Below, in pieces: positions 36,264-48,404 of a DNA stretch of 64,000 bases (position 1 is its first letter; the number at the start of each line of letters is the position of its first letter). The notes under the pieces were generated by a model, which saw only the letters and a program-made list of their open reading frames with translations, was not told the DNA's origin and searched no databases. Source of the stretch: Siniperca chuatsi. Taxonomy: Eukaryota > Chordata > Actinopteri > Centrarchiformes > Sinipercidae. The DNA is taken from the NCBI RefSeq assembly GCF_020085105.1, contig NC_058045.1:10735833-10799832 (forward strand), written 5' to 3'. The position numbers and the translations under genes are program-made.

Positions 36264-39200
36264 TCAGGGTGGTAGCAGAGGAGATTTGAAGGAGCAGGAT
36301 CCGGTGCAGTGACGAGGAGTCAATATCTTACACGAGAAATGGTGTAAAGCGTCGTGAGCTTCTATGAAGAAGGAGATAAAACAATCAATAGTGTACGTGC
36401 ATGTAGTATCGGTCTTATTGGAAATGATACAATACAGATATTGTATACAGTACAACATACAAAAGACTTATTTGTATCAGTCATGTTTGAATTAAACACA
36501 GTTACACAATAATGGTATGAACTGATTCAAGGCCATGCTCAATATATATACTTTTTAACTTCAGCTGAATACGAGTTGCATAAAGTGTCCGGACATCCAA
36601 GACACAACAAAGCATGTAAGGTGCACACTGAGCACTGATAATGAATTTAAATCGTGGAAAGAAATTTCTACCAGGTTATATAGGCTTATGTCTGTATTTA
36701 ATTAATATGCGAAAATGAATGCATTGATCAAAAAAAAAAAGGTGAGAAAAATCTGGTCAAATTTGAAGAGGTGCAAGTGATTCACGTGAATTTGAATGAC
36801 AGCAGACAGACAACCCAGACAAATCCTTGATTTTCTGTATACACAGATCATTTTGAGCCTCATCAATCACGTCGGCAAATATGCCACAGTACATCTGCAA
36901 ATCCACGGAAGAAAATGAAGGCATGTCGCAGCGCTGCTGTATCCGCTCCCTCTGCTTTATTTGTCTCACCTCTGACGATGTGAAGCTGCTGAACCATCTC
37001 CTCCCTGTAGGAAAGTTCCCTTTTCATTTGATCCTGAAAATTATCTGAGGGACAAATGGCAGGCATAGAGTCAAAATACCACATTCAGTGTCAATCAAAA
37101 ACCTAATTTCACTATCAAAAAAAGCCAGTTTCACACACCCCTAAAATACTTTGTAATTCACATACGTTTGTTGTTCTGACATTTGTCATAAATATTCACG
37201 TGAACAAATAAAACACAAAGGATAATGCGAGTTTAGATGGATGAAGTCTTCCCTATAAATGCTTGCTTTTAGGAGATTGATAACACTTAAATGCATTAAA
37301 GTGGTCCGGGTCGAAGATTGAACCGTCCTATAGGGAGCGCTGTTCTCAAGCTAAAGCGACAAACCAGGTACCGACTTCATGTACAAACTCCAAGGCTCCT
37401 AATTGTAGCAAACACTGTCATGCTATGGTGTGGAAATACTCAAATGTATGTTTTATAGTGGAGAATAGGAATTATCTTTTTTTTTTAAATAATTCAGTGT
37501 AAATTATCTATACTACTCATAAAATTTCTCATTGCTGAAAAATCGGACGAATGGAACAATGAGAGTTTACATCATGAAAAAATAGTTCACTTTTTATTGA
37601 AACTAAACTACCTAAGAAAAATCTAAATATGTCCTTTGTCAGGACCTTTTGAGACATTTTTGTTAATGTTGTAATCAACATTCTTTCATCAATGTCTTGT
37701 TTGCAGATTAATCTTAGATTTGATCCTTTAACCACCCACCTTATTGGCAATTAAGAGTGTATCAAGTAGAACAAAAATGTGGAATAAATGTAGAACAGAG
37801 GCATTTGCACCAAGTGTCTGATGCTACAGTGAAATCAGTTGTGCTGTGTGGATTATATTTTGTGTTCATCAGACTCCCAATAGCTGACTCCAAATATTAC
37901 CAATGAAAACATAAAGAAAAAAGTAAGAAGCAGCACAACTGATGTCAGATTTGTTAGAAAGTGATGGGACAATAATATCCAGAGCCCCAAAATACAAGTT
38001 AAAGACTATGAAGTGTTGAATAATTTTCAATAATTTTAAATGTGCATTTATAGAGGACCCAACTATGTGCACACTTTTCATTGATTGTATAGTTCTGAAT
38101 GAATTTCTAAGATGCCCTTCTTACTTTGACAAATGTGACGTTGCACAAAGGTTAGACGAAATACATATAGTTTTAAATAATACACAGCAGGTCAATTTGA
38201 GATATTTTTGCTGATAAAATGATCAGTATCCAGAGTCTATATATCCACCCACAGTACTGTAGGTGTATGATGTTTACACCCAAAACTGATGAAGACTGAT
38301 CTGGATTATATGCACTGGTCTAGTAATGTAACCGATTTGATAAAGACTTTTTAATTACCTTTGCACTACATGACAGAGTCCCTTGTTTCTGAGATTTTAC
38401 ACAATAAAATGAAATTTTCTTTGGGATCTTTGGGATGTACTGCTGATTAGTTTTCACTGAGTACTGCTCTTATAGAACAGTGCAGTGCATCCATTCTCCA
38501 TTTTACTCCATTAGATTCTCAAATAGCTTTTGAGCAAAAAAGAAGAGTTGAATAGGTAAGAGGTTTTTAAACGTTTTGGAGAGAAGGTGGAGGCTGTTTA
38601 GGAGTTATTGTCAGTTAAAAAATCTTCTGGACATGGATACAGCTTCATATTAACAATTATGGTCTTTACAGCACCAGTCTGGAGGGGTTTTTTGGGGAAA
38701 TGTTTCATTTTTCATTTCACAGCTTAATATCTATTCTGATATATTTAAATTTAGTAAAACTGACATTCACCTCAGATATTACATAACAGTGATAAACACT
38801 GATATTTTTTCCTTATTTAACCTTTTTTTTTTAAACGTCTGTATGCCCATATATATTTAAAACAAGTTGTCACTGTATCAGTGTTTCTGTAAATTAAATT
38901 GAACCCCAAAATATCTGCAATTCCACTACAGAGAACTATTTTCTAAGGATGCATGGGTGTTTTTGGACAGAAGGGTAAAATCATAATCCTCTCAAATCTG
39001 TGTTAAAAGAGGTTTTAAAAACACCTCTTCCCAGGGGAGCGTGTCCCTGAACCACTTAGCATTTTTGTTAGAATGGTGCCCTTTAACAGATTTCTGCTCT
39101 GCAGAGAGAGCACATGCACTGTTGAGGTGGATTTGGTCATGGCCATGCCAGGGTCATGTTTTGGCCTGAATCACAAACATGACAGAAGAGGAACACTTAA

Positions 39201-42200
39201 CATGCACCAGAAAGACTTTTGAGTCTCTGTCTATGAAATCATTGCTACAGTGCTAAAAGCCAAAATAGTGGGAGAAGCACTGCTGCAGAATTTAGCTTAC
39301 CTTTCAAGTTTTGAAATTCTCGTTCCAGCTTTTTCCTCAGCTCAACTTGCTCTAACAGCTGCTTCTGTAGTTCCTCTAAAAAGCAGACAGAAATAGAGGA
39401 TGTTTGAGGAGGAAAGGTACAGGCTTTTGCATCAGCTTCCTTCTAGGACAGTTTTCTATTTTTAATGACAATGATGAGGATCATCATCATCATCATCATT
39501 TACACTGACAATTTAGAGCAGGTCTTCCTGGGCCTGCTGTCCCTTATGTTTTTTGGGACAAATCCCAAAGAACAGAAAAAATAAAGAAAATTGAAAGCAT
39601 TGTCTCATTTAGTTTAAATTCAGTAAGTAAGTAAATGTTATTATATAGTCTGATTGTATTAGATAATAACAATAATGTTTTTTGAGAGCCTTGTTATCTG
39701 TCAATCACTTGATTCAACAGTAAGACACCGTCTTACCTTTTGCCAGACTTTCTATGGCTCTTTGTGCTGGCAGAGCTCTGGTTGGGGCGTCCTCGCCTGA
39801 AAATAAATGATATTCCTCTATCAGCAAAAAAAAAGAAAGAAAAAAAAGTAGACCCTTATGTCTTAAATCAGAGCTTACAACACACAAAAAAATCCTTTTC
39901 GCTGACCTAGTGTAACTTACCCTCGTCCGGCTCTCGCTGGTTCTCCTCGCTGCATTGTTCATTAAAAGATTTCGTTTCGATCTCCTCCACTGTGGAAGAC
40001 GGCTCTTCTTTACTTGCACTCTCATCTTAAGAGAAAATAAATCGATATAATTTTCACCCCCGTTTCTATTTTTTTTTTCTTTTACAACTAAATGTTTTAA
40101 CAAAAACAGAAAAAATGTCGAACCATTTGTTGTAAGTACTCCACTCTGGTAATTCGCTGGTCTGAACTGATACGGACTGCTCCTTTGTTGCAGCTCAGCT
40201 CTCTCCGGTGTGTACACCTGAAGAAGAAAGAATCACCACTTCTTTGAACTCTTCAAATTACAAGAGGGTTTTGTAAAATAATTTGAATGAATTGAAATAA
40301 AATCTTGAATTAATAATTAAAAAATATACTCTAAGTTGAAGTGTATATATTTTTATTTAAAGAATTTTTTTTGTTCCCCCTAAATGTTGTGGACATGCTG
40401 TTTGTTTCTGCTGTTACACTGTTTTACAAATTTCCCCACAAGAACACAGAGATTTATCTGTTTAAAGATACACACACGTCATGAAAAGAAGCCCACTTGC
40501 AGAAAACTTTAGTGAAATATTACAACTTGAATTATTCGCCAGTGTTTCTCAGTTATAAGTCACTCACTTCAGTAAAAGACGCAGCTATGTGGGTCTCTGA
40601 TAACTGCTTGTTCTGCAGTTCTCTTTCAGAGGACTGGGCCACGTGTAGGCTCATTTTCTGGGAGTCACCCAGACTGCTCTCCTGCATGCCCTTGGAGTCT
40701 GAATCGTTTGGTGAAACACTGTGAGCCAAGCCGGGAGGAGTCCGAGGACACACCGAGGACAGAGGCCGGGAGTCCTCCTCCTCCTCTGGTGTTTTATTTG
40801 TCTCCACATCCACGTCCGGCTCGCCCTCACTGTCCACGCAGGGGGACATGGACCGGTAGCTTGAGCTCTCACTTAAAAAATCGGGCGATAGATAGCCGGT
40901 GCGACACCCGTTGTAAGCGCCCCTGTTGCCGTACAGCTTGGCGATACAGTCAGCGTCTTTAATAACGGGCCTGAACGCGGAGACGTAGCTGATTTTCCGG
41001 GGCACAAGGGTCATCCCCTCCAGCGGCCTCGCCTCGTCCCCGGACTTGTCGTCTTCATTACGCGTGGACTGAGTGCTGGAGCACCGGTCGTTTTCGACCA
41101 TGCTGTCTTTTGACGTGTTGGTGCTCCGGTCGCTGTGCTCAGATGTGTCCATGTCAGTCTGTCTAGGAGGACACAGCAGCTCTGGTGGGGGTTTGTGCTG
41201 AGTCTGGGGGTACGGAGGCATGGGCAGCGCGCCGGCCGCGGGCCAGAACATGGGGAAGGAGTGATAGGCGCTGTCCTTGGTACCAGGCCACAGGACACTC
41301 GGGAGGCCCGCTTTGCTTTGCTCTCCCATCATACTGTCGTCTTTCTTCTGGCACAGGCCGAAAGCTGGGAACCCGTACGGATGAGGGAAGAGCGGCGGTG
41401 GGATCTTTTGCAGCATCCCAAATCCTTTACTGGGCACAGGGATGACTGGGTAGCTGCGCGTGCTCGTCATGCCGCCCCGGTTGTCCTCGCAGCTGAGGAT
41501 TTTTGCAGGTATCTCGGGTGACTCTCTGGGATGGTTGGGTCCTTGTGGTTTTAACGGAGAGCTGGACCCTGACCCACATCCTGGCAGCGTCCTCTTGCGA
41601 CTGCCTCCATTGAACATGGCCTTCACATCTTCCCATGCGTGTAATATATCTGTCTGGCCGTTTTTATCGGTTAATTTGAGATGCCGCCTCCAAGAATTAA
41701 AATTAGCTGCATCGGGCTGCGTGTACTTGGACTCTGGCGTCCGATGCGAATGAAATATGAATTTATTTGGAGAAAAATACATGTTGCAATAGGAGCACTT
41801 GATGCACTTGGCCCTGGAGCTGTTGTATCTGGCTGGGATGAAGTTGCCTCGACTCCCCCAGGCGCATTCGTGGGACACATCAAAGGAAAAATTTTCTGGA
41901 AGTTTAGGAGGCGAATGAGCTCCTAGGAATGACTTACAAAGTCTCTCGGCCTCGCGCTTAGTGATCATCCCGCAGCGCCTGGAGGAGATTGGCATCGCCC
42001 CGGCCCTCCGCAGGATCTCCAGCTGGACAGGAGTGCACTGGACGCAGGTGATCCCTAGCGCCACACGCCGGTTGTGTATCTCGTTATAGCTGTAATGCTT
42101 CAACAGGGTGTTAGATATCTGTGCAAGGCAAAGTCTCTCCTGGCCATCTATCACCAAAGACACGATCGGTATTCCGTACAGCACCGTCTCTCCGACCTGG

Positions 42201-42292
42201 TTGGGCTTCAGGTTCTTGGTGCTCGGGTAGGAAAGTTCTTGTTTGGAGCTTGGCGAGGAGCTGGAGTCTCGTCCCGCAGGTATGGAGTCCAT
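36264..42292 (-). CDS. SKOR1: SKOR1 (LBXCOR1/CORL1), Ski/Sno-family transcriptional corepressor, 7 coding exons
   Basis: SKOR1 is a neural nuclear corepressor that works with LBX1 and inhibits BMP/SMAD signalling. Coding exons: 40568-42292, 40124-40217, 39921-40025, 39737-39796, 39301-39375, 36970-37044, 36264-36361; together 743 aa. The large first coding exon holds the Ski/Sno/Dac domain (about residues 33-128, with NRRVALGITCVQCTPVQLE) and the SAND-like SMAD4-binding domain (about 138-233, with zinc-type residues C163, C166, C169, H181 and H183). A low-complexity middle has conserved blocks SYPVIPVPSKGFG, FPMFWPAAG, SYVSAFRP and GYLSPDFLSE. The last exons encode a coiled coil (EELQKQLLEQVELRKKLERE) and the C-terminal tail HFSCKILTPRHCTGSCSF. 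I start at ATG 42290-42292 (AGGATGG context), because an acceptor CTCTGCAG ends at 42310 and MDSIPAGRDSSSSPSSKQEL aligns with the internal start of human SKOR1. Human SKOR1 is longer (965 aa), mainly from Gly/Ala-rich expansions. The donor of exon 40124-40217 (GTTCGA) is weak. One coiled-coil exon expected between 36,362 and 36,969 was not found. Confidence 0.95.
37045..39300 (-). other. SKOR1: Large SKOR1 intron
   Basis: A 2.26-kb AT-rich intron between two 75-nt coiled-coil exons. No further exon was seen in it. Confidence 0.8.
39482..39500. repeat. ATC trinucleotide run in a SKOR1 intron
   Basis: About six ATC/TCA units in the intron between the exons at 39,375 and 39,737. Confidence 0.8.
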
Positions 42293-42780
42293 CCTTGGAG
42301 GCCTGGAAGCTGCAGAGACGACGTTTGTCATTAATATGCGAGTTTCAAGTAGAGCTTTATAATAGCCATTTAGTTTATTTTTTTTCACAGTAGGTAGTTC
42401 GATCTGCTAAACATAGAAACAGAGAGGACAGGCGATTACAGGCCTTCACGCTTTTTTATTTTTAGAGACCAACGCTTAGGAATAAAAACAGACCTTTATT
42501 AAGCAGTATGTTTGTGACTTGTTCATGTGCCAATGATATATTCCTTTCACTTAAAACTCCACTTAAATTAATTTGCCTTGCCTGCAACTTCAGCCTTTTT
42601 TTTACTGTTAACACACGAATGTCTGCAGGTTTCAATTCTGAATAATTTCATGTTGTGATTTCAACAGACTCAGCGTTAAAAAAAAGCCCCGTTGTAATGG
42701 ATGCACTGGAGGTCATGAACACAAACCCGCTGTACAACACAGACTGCATCACACTGTCGAAATCCGTTTCCAAAACTCAC

Positions 42781-42900
42781 CTTTAATGTTCGCGCAGCTT
42801 CCCTCCGTCGTGAATGAGAAAGCTGTGATCAAGCGAAAGTCGGAGCGGTACGAAGTCTAGTCTGTGTTGGACGATGTGAAGATGTTTGCTTTAGGAGCGG
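42781..42900 (-). other. SKOR1: Probable SKOR1 non-coding first exon
   Basis: On the minus strand, CATTAAAG is followed by a consensus donor GTGAGT at 42775-42780, so a 5' UTR exon ending at 42781 could join the acceptor at 42310, leaving 17 nt of leader before the ATG. The 5' limit is not visible. The region is CpG-rich compared with the flanks, consistent with a promoter-proximal exon. The splice is inferred, not shown. Confidence 0.5.
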
Positions 42901-43060
42901 GACGCAGTTGTCCGTGCAGCACCGCCTCCCTCCTGCTCACCGTCCTCCCCTCTCTCTCTCTCTCTCTCTCTGCTCCGCTGTCGGTGTGTGCGGATGGGTT
43001 GTGTTGTGCCAGCAGCAGCAGCAGCAATGTCCACATGGCAGGCAGACTGTAGTACAGCCC
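42840..43060 (-). promoter_or_regulatory. Probable SKOR1 promoter: CpG-rich region with CT and CAG microsatellites
   Basis: The 200 bp above the putative first exon are GC-rich. They contain a CT run at about 42952-42972 and a (CAG)n-type run at about 43010-43026. No clear TATA box is seen. The assignment rests on position and composition. Confidence 0.4.
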
Positions 43061-43978
43061 CCTCTACGACACCGACACTAATCAAGTGACGGCAAAACTT
43101 ATGGCAAAGGCACTCCCACTCCGCACAGGCAGTCCGCTTTAACTATGGATTCATGACCAATGAAGACGGTTTGAGTGTTTGGTCTTATAGCAGCCCGCAG
43201 GTCTACATATGGATAAAGTGTCTACAAAAGGGGCGGAATTATTAAATAAAAACTAAACTAAAGATGTTGTTTAATGTATGTTTAAATACATTCTAAATTT
43301 AAAAAAAGTTAACATCCACATTAATCGTGCTCTGTAGCCTATTCATGCATTTAATGCATTCTTTTGTATTTTCCCGTTGAAAAAAAACTAAACAAACAAT
43401 GTTACTGACATTATGCACGGAGGAGGCTTCAGTGGGATTTGGCATTCCGCTAAAAACAGCAGGGGCCCACCGGCGCATTGTTGTGCGCTTGCAGTCAGGG
43501 TCCGCGGATGAATACGGCGTGAAGGCCTTCAACACGTGCTCGGTTCCCACGGATTCATCGTTTGCAAGCTACACCTCGCCTACACGCGTTTTGACAATAA
43601 CCAGCTGCTCGAAAGGTCACTCTCTGTGGTCTGCGCTTAGCCTTTTTCTCCAAGCTAAAGGAAAAAAAAGAAAAAAAGAAGAAAGATCCGACAGAGGAGC
43701 AATGCGGACAGCCTTGCGCCATAAGCGACGGACATTTAACTTTTTAAAGTCAATAAAGTTTTGGGTTAATCATTTTCATCTGGCGCCAAGCACTGATGTA
43801 ATATTGATGAAGGTAACAGGACACGTTCATCTTGGTCCTGTCGGCTTCAGTGGGACAGAGCTGTACAGCAATAACGACAATTTGTCCATATTTATTCACT
43901 CATTTTAAGAGGAAGATGCATTGTTAATTTGAATACAGGCATACATAGCCAGGCCTGTATCTGGCGAGTCATTTGGAA

Positions 43979-44010
43979 ATAATAATAATAATAATAATAA
44001 TTAATAATAC
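43979..44010. repeat. AAT microsatellite
   Basis: A run of about 8 AAT/ATA units, with one offset near its end. Confidence 0.85.
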
Positions 44011-45005
44011 GTCTGTTCTTTAATACAATGATTTGGTCGTATAGATCGTTATCAAATTCAAAATGCAAATGAACAATATCAATGTTAATGGTTATTACAT
44101 TTTTTGTATTTAAAAATGAAAATGGGAAACCTTTACATAAGACTGACTTAATGCATAAAATTGTAATTTTCTTCTTCAGCTGGATCATTATTTTACAATC
44201 GTTAATCTATTTGCCTTTGGGATTAAACACGTTTTATAAATGTAAAAAAAAAAAGCTTTTTGCTTGAGAGCAACAGTCAATAAACAGTAAGTGAACAGAC
44301 GGTTGTCCAACTTAAGGCATCTCTTCACGTCACAAGAGCAACCAAATTCAAACCAAGTCGCTATCTATGGATCACTGAACAGGTACGGCCTGTTAAACCT
44401 CGATTGTCGTTAACACAAACATCTTAATTAAAAGTACCTGTTTTGTAAAAGTCAGGTAAATTCAAAGCTTTATTGACAGCCTGAACAACTCCAAATGAAA
44501 TGAAATGACCTAAAATATTCAGCTGTTCAGTTGTGCAAATAAACCCTTAAAATTCAACACAGAATCCATATTTTCAAACTAAATGTCACACTCTCAAGAC
44601 TCAAGTGGTGTTATATGAGTGTTTCAAACAAGCCAATAGGCGAGGAAATGAGAAAAGTACCCAAAAAGTCAGTAAGGTCATTAGCAGGCTCATGCTTATT
44701 CTACCTTTTTGTGCAGAGAACAGCTCATTTAATAGTGTGTCTGCATTAATCACAGTGCTGCATCAAAGTATGATAATCACCTGAACACTCTATTAAAATA
44801 AAAGTGCCAGCCCAGGGGAAATCTTACCTTACTCTTTAATTGTTTTGAGGCTTTGATAGGCTTTTTAATCTAAGATTAATTTATGCATTCTTAAATAACT
44901 CTACATATGATTAATAAGCTTGTAAATTAAAAGGAGACTGAAGCAATTATAACAAGTGGTTGGTCATCACCTCATTAGATGGTATTAGAAAGATGCAGTT
45001 TGTGA

Positions 45006-45024
45006 GTGTGTGTGTGTGTGTGTG
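45006..45024. repeat. GT microsatellite
   Basis: An uninterrupted GT run of about 9 units. Confidence 0.85.
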
Positions 45025-46049
45025 TTTGCCTGATTGGGTATCACAAAAATTAACAGTTGAAGGGTAAGAGCAGAGCAAAATATGGAAAGACTGCTTGATG
45101 ACAATCACAGGGAAAAAAGTGCTGCTGGCTAATTATTCTGGATCTTTCTAATATGCTCTCTGACTGGATGAGTCACAGTCATTTATTTGAAACTTGATAT
45201 AATACATGACTTATTTCAACCGACTTATTGTCAGTTATAGCAGCAGCACAGATCCTAATCAAGATCAGCTTAGACTGTTCGTATCATTCACCGCTGACCA
45301 CGGTGTTGATCCTGAGTGGATTCTGAGCTGGAGAGACAGCAGAAAACGAAGATCAGCTGTTTGCGAGGCCACCGGAGAGAAGCAGTGAAAACAGTGAGAC
45401 TTGCTAAATGGTTGCTGATGTCTAAACAAGACATCACTCCTCTCCTGCTCTGATGTTTATTTGTCTCCTAAAAGCCCACCCCTGGGTCCTGACCCTCACA
45501 TCCTCCACCGCTAAACGGAACATTTCTTCTCGCAGGAGGTGGTGTGCAATATGTGTGTGTGAGAGAGGGGGGTAGGGGTTGTTGGGGGAGTTCATCACTG
45601 CATCAAATGAGGCTGAGCGCAGGGACCCTTTTGTCACAGACAGGGACTCATCTGCCAATGGTGAGCTGTGAGGTCCTAGGGGAAGGGAGGAACAAAGGTG
45701 CTAAAAGGCTGTGTGACAATGAGCATGCTCCAAGGAGAGCCTTCAAGTGTGGGACACAGGCTGCCCGGGACAAGCTGTGCCAATCACTCCGCAATTACTT
45801 TTTAGTGCAATACAGAGGCCTTGTGTGGGCATTCATGGAGAGACGCAAGGACACGAGCAGCAACGGCAAGGTCCATGTCTGTCTGCTTCTTATATAGAGC
45901 TCATCGTGGCACACATGTCTAGTAAATCACCTGCTCTTCTGTTGATTTGATTGTGGAAAACCTGACAAGAAAACCTCTGGCAAATTCAGCCCCTTTGAAC
46001 CGTGGACCCTAGACCCATCCGAGAAGAAGATGAGGATAATGAAATTTTA

Positions 46050-46350
46050 CATGTGAAGGACTAAAAGGTTTATTCGTCACATACACAAGTCATATGTGGA
46101 GTGAAATACAATGTGGCATACTACTAAAGTAGTGCTAAGAGACTAGTGTGAAAAATAAGAATTAGAAAAAAAGGACAAAAGATAAAAAAATATAAATATA
46201 TGTTAAAAAAAGTACATATATCACAAGTGCAAATATGCAATGTGCAGGGCAATGCAAAGGATTTTGCTGAAGACAATGTGCTTCCAGGCCGAGGATATAC
46301 AGAGGTCTGAGTTCCTCATCCTGATGACCTGAGGAAAGCAGCATGTTCTT
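46050..46350. repeat. Possible LINE-derived 3' fragment
   Basis: The stretch with ATACACAAGTCATATGTGGA, GTGCAAATATGCAATGTGCA and TTCCTCATCCTGATGACCTG resembles the 3' tails of fish LINE-type repeats as I remember them. There is no coding frame. Class and limits are uncertain. Confidence 0.35.
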
Positions 46351-47290
46351 CATCTCCCGGTGTTGAAAAAAAAAGCACAAAATTGTTGTAAAAGCTTTAA
46401 ACTTTTATTTGATATCTGGTATATCAAGCCATATTTACCACTAGGTAAATCAGTATCACAACAATAATATTTTCCCAATGTCGATATACTATATTTAACA
46501 ATATGGCAAATGTATGTATGTAAAATTGTGTTAAATGTAACTTTGTTTTACACTGTGTTCGATCAAACTTAACTTTTCAAATATGACTAATATGACAACT
46601 CATTTTGTTGATATTTTAAGTTAATTCTTGTCAACCATTGTCAAATAATTTTGTAAAGTTTTTTATTACAATTTGCTTGGAATTATTAATGAGGACAGCA
46701 GAGTTTGGTAAAAATAACATAATAAAATCATATCATCATTATATGATTACACCGAAAGTCAATATACGATGATTTATTATTTTGCCCTATCTACAACTAA
46801 GTAAGCACAAATACTACAGCACACAGGCCTGTCTACTGCTAATTCATACTGACAACTCTTATGCTTAATTGTCATTATACCAACTGCCTCACTATGTTTA
46901 CAGAGTGTTTAGGGAGTTTAAGTTTTGTGTATCAGCACTGTATGCTATAGTGTAATAAAGAAAGATGCAGGAATTTGTCCATATCCAACCCCGAGCAGTT
47001 TCAATGGTGTAATGAGGAGTCAAGTGAGAATGGGAATTATCGTAATGATAACAAAGGTCTATGCACCATAGCTTGGGGCTGTATTATAGGGCATTACCAT
47101 AAAGATGTGATGTGTTTGTATTGCAGGGTTTTTGTGAGGGAGCAGGCCAAAGAGATAATAACTATTAGTAGATGACAGTGCTTTGTGGGATTCCAGCTGT
47201 GGAGCCCAAATTTCCATACAGATAGAATGGCTCTGGGTGGATGATATGCGTATGTGGGGGAAGGGCTGGGTGACTCAGTGGACTCATCTG

Positions 47291-47314
47291 ACACACACAC
47301 ACACACACACACAC
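47291..47314. repeat. AC microsatellite
   Basis: An uninterrupted AC run of 12 units. A CT run and a GT-rich stretch follow at about 47,502-47,538. Confidence 0.9.
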
Positions 47315-47747
47315 CATAGTCTGCAAGTGGCAAATCTCAGTGTTGGACTCAGTCTTGGTGTCCCCAGTTAGACTTTGGGGCGAGGTGGGAACCTCCGGTT
47401 TGAACACTCTACTGGTCTCTGTGGAGGAACTGTCCAGAGTACTGAAACAGCCCGCTGTTGCTCTGCTGACAGCTTTCAAAGTCAGGAAGTGCAAATAGGT
47501 AGGGCTCTCTCTCTCTCTCTGTGTTTGTGTGTGTGTGAACAGAGGACCAGAGATTTCCATCAAGCTCACATGCAGGTGAGAGGGTGTGCAACATACTTGT
47601 CAGCACCAGGGATTGGGGGAAATCTTCGCTAACAAACAAATAAAAGCCCCCCCCCCCTAAAAACTGCACTTTTAAGGTTCCAAACTTTCAAACAAATCCC
47701 AGAAATACAAGGTGTATCCAACATGCATGGGTGTAAAGATATACCAT

Positions 47748-48404
47748 TTAAAGGAATAACTGGAAATCTAACATTTTGGGAAATACGCTTATCTGCTTTG
47801 TTGCCAAGAGTTAGAGAAGATAAATATGAAGCTACAGCCAGCAGCTGGCTAACTTAGTTTAGCATAAAGACTGGAAACAGGAGACTCTTGACAGACCACT
47901 ACAACGTGCAAGGTGAGGTTCACATGACCAACAGGGGTAGCGGAGCCAGCACTACCGCTGGCGAGCTAATCTGCTAGCATGTTTTTTTTTATGTTACAAA
48001 GGATATATTTCAGTAGGAATTGATATTTGAAAAAAACAGAGCTGTCTAGAGCTAAAACAGTATGCCTACCAGCACCTTGTTTGTTTGTTCCTTACAAAAA
48101 CCAAAGCGCAAAAATGACACATTGTGGTTTTGCGAGGGAAAAGTCACTCCAGGAATTCACTGCGCCTGGCCAAGAATTCGTCCGCACATAACCCTCCCCC
48201 CCAAAATGCTTTAGGTGGATTTTATTACCTTTGTACAGAGCCAGGCTAGCTGCTTCCAGTCTTCAAGCTAAGCTAAGCTAATTGTCTCCTGGCTGTAGCT
48301 TCATATTCAAAGGACAGACATGAGAGCGGTATTGCTCTTTTAAGTTAACTCTCAGAAAGAAAGCGAATGCGGGTATTTCCCAAAATGTCAAACTATTCCT
48401 TTAA
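47748..48404. mobile_element. Family A element, full-length-like copy with internal extra sequence
   Basis: The ends TTAAAGGAATAACTGGAAAT and CAAAATGTCAAACTATTCCT are imperfect inverted repeats. The interior has ATGAAGCTACAGCCAGCAGC and GGCTGTAGCTTCATATTCAA, which also face each other. At 657 bp it is about twice the length of the copies at 4,036 and 50,746. The extra sequence is a T-rich and purine-rich centre (about 47,980-48,190). Confidence 0.7.

Larger units (their letters stand above)
43061..47747. other. Region upstream of SKOR1; no recognised gene
   Basis: Contains a CpG-rich part with a 169-codon plus-strand frame (43,399-43,908), microsatellites, a possible LINE fragment and an AT-rich block at 44,640-44,960 with many TAAT cores. 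No exon could be supported. Confidence 0.5.

Noticed and set aside
36757..36969. Minus-strand frame continuing past the SKOR1 exon donor, with IKQRERIQQR resembling the missing coiled-coil segment
   Set aside because: The resemblance is only a few residues, it lies directly after a good GTGAGA donor, and it has no acceptor to make it an exon.
41135..41521. Long open frames on the plus strand opposite the SKOR1 large exon
   Set aside because: They are antisense shadows of a GC-rich, strongly conserved coding exon. The minus-strand frame has clear SKOR1 domains.
42293..42388. N-terminal extension of SKOR1 upstream of the chosen ATG
   Set aside because: The frame is open through 42,388 but begins there with GTG. 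An acceptor at 42,310 cuts across it, and the sequence above it does not match SKOR1.
45206..45950. Cluster of plus-strand frames of 60-117 codons
   Set aside because: No consistent frame, no splice sites joining them and no protein resemblance.
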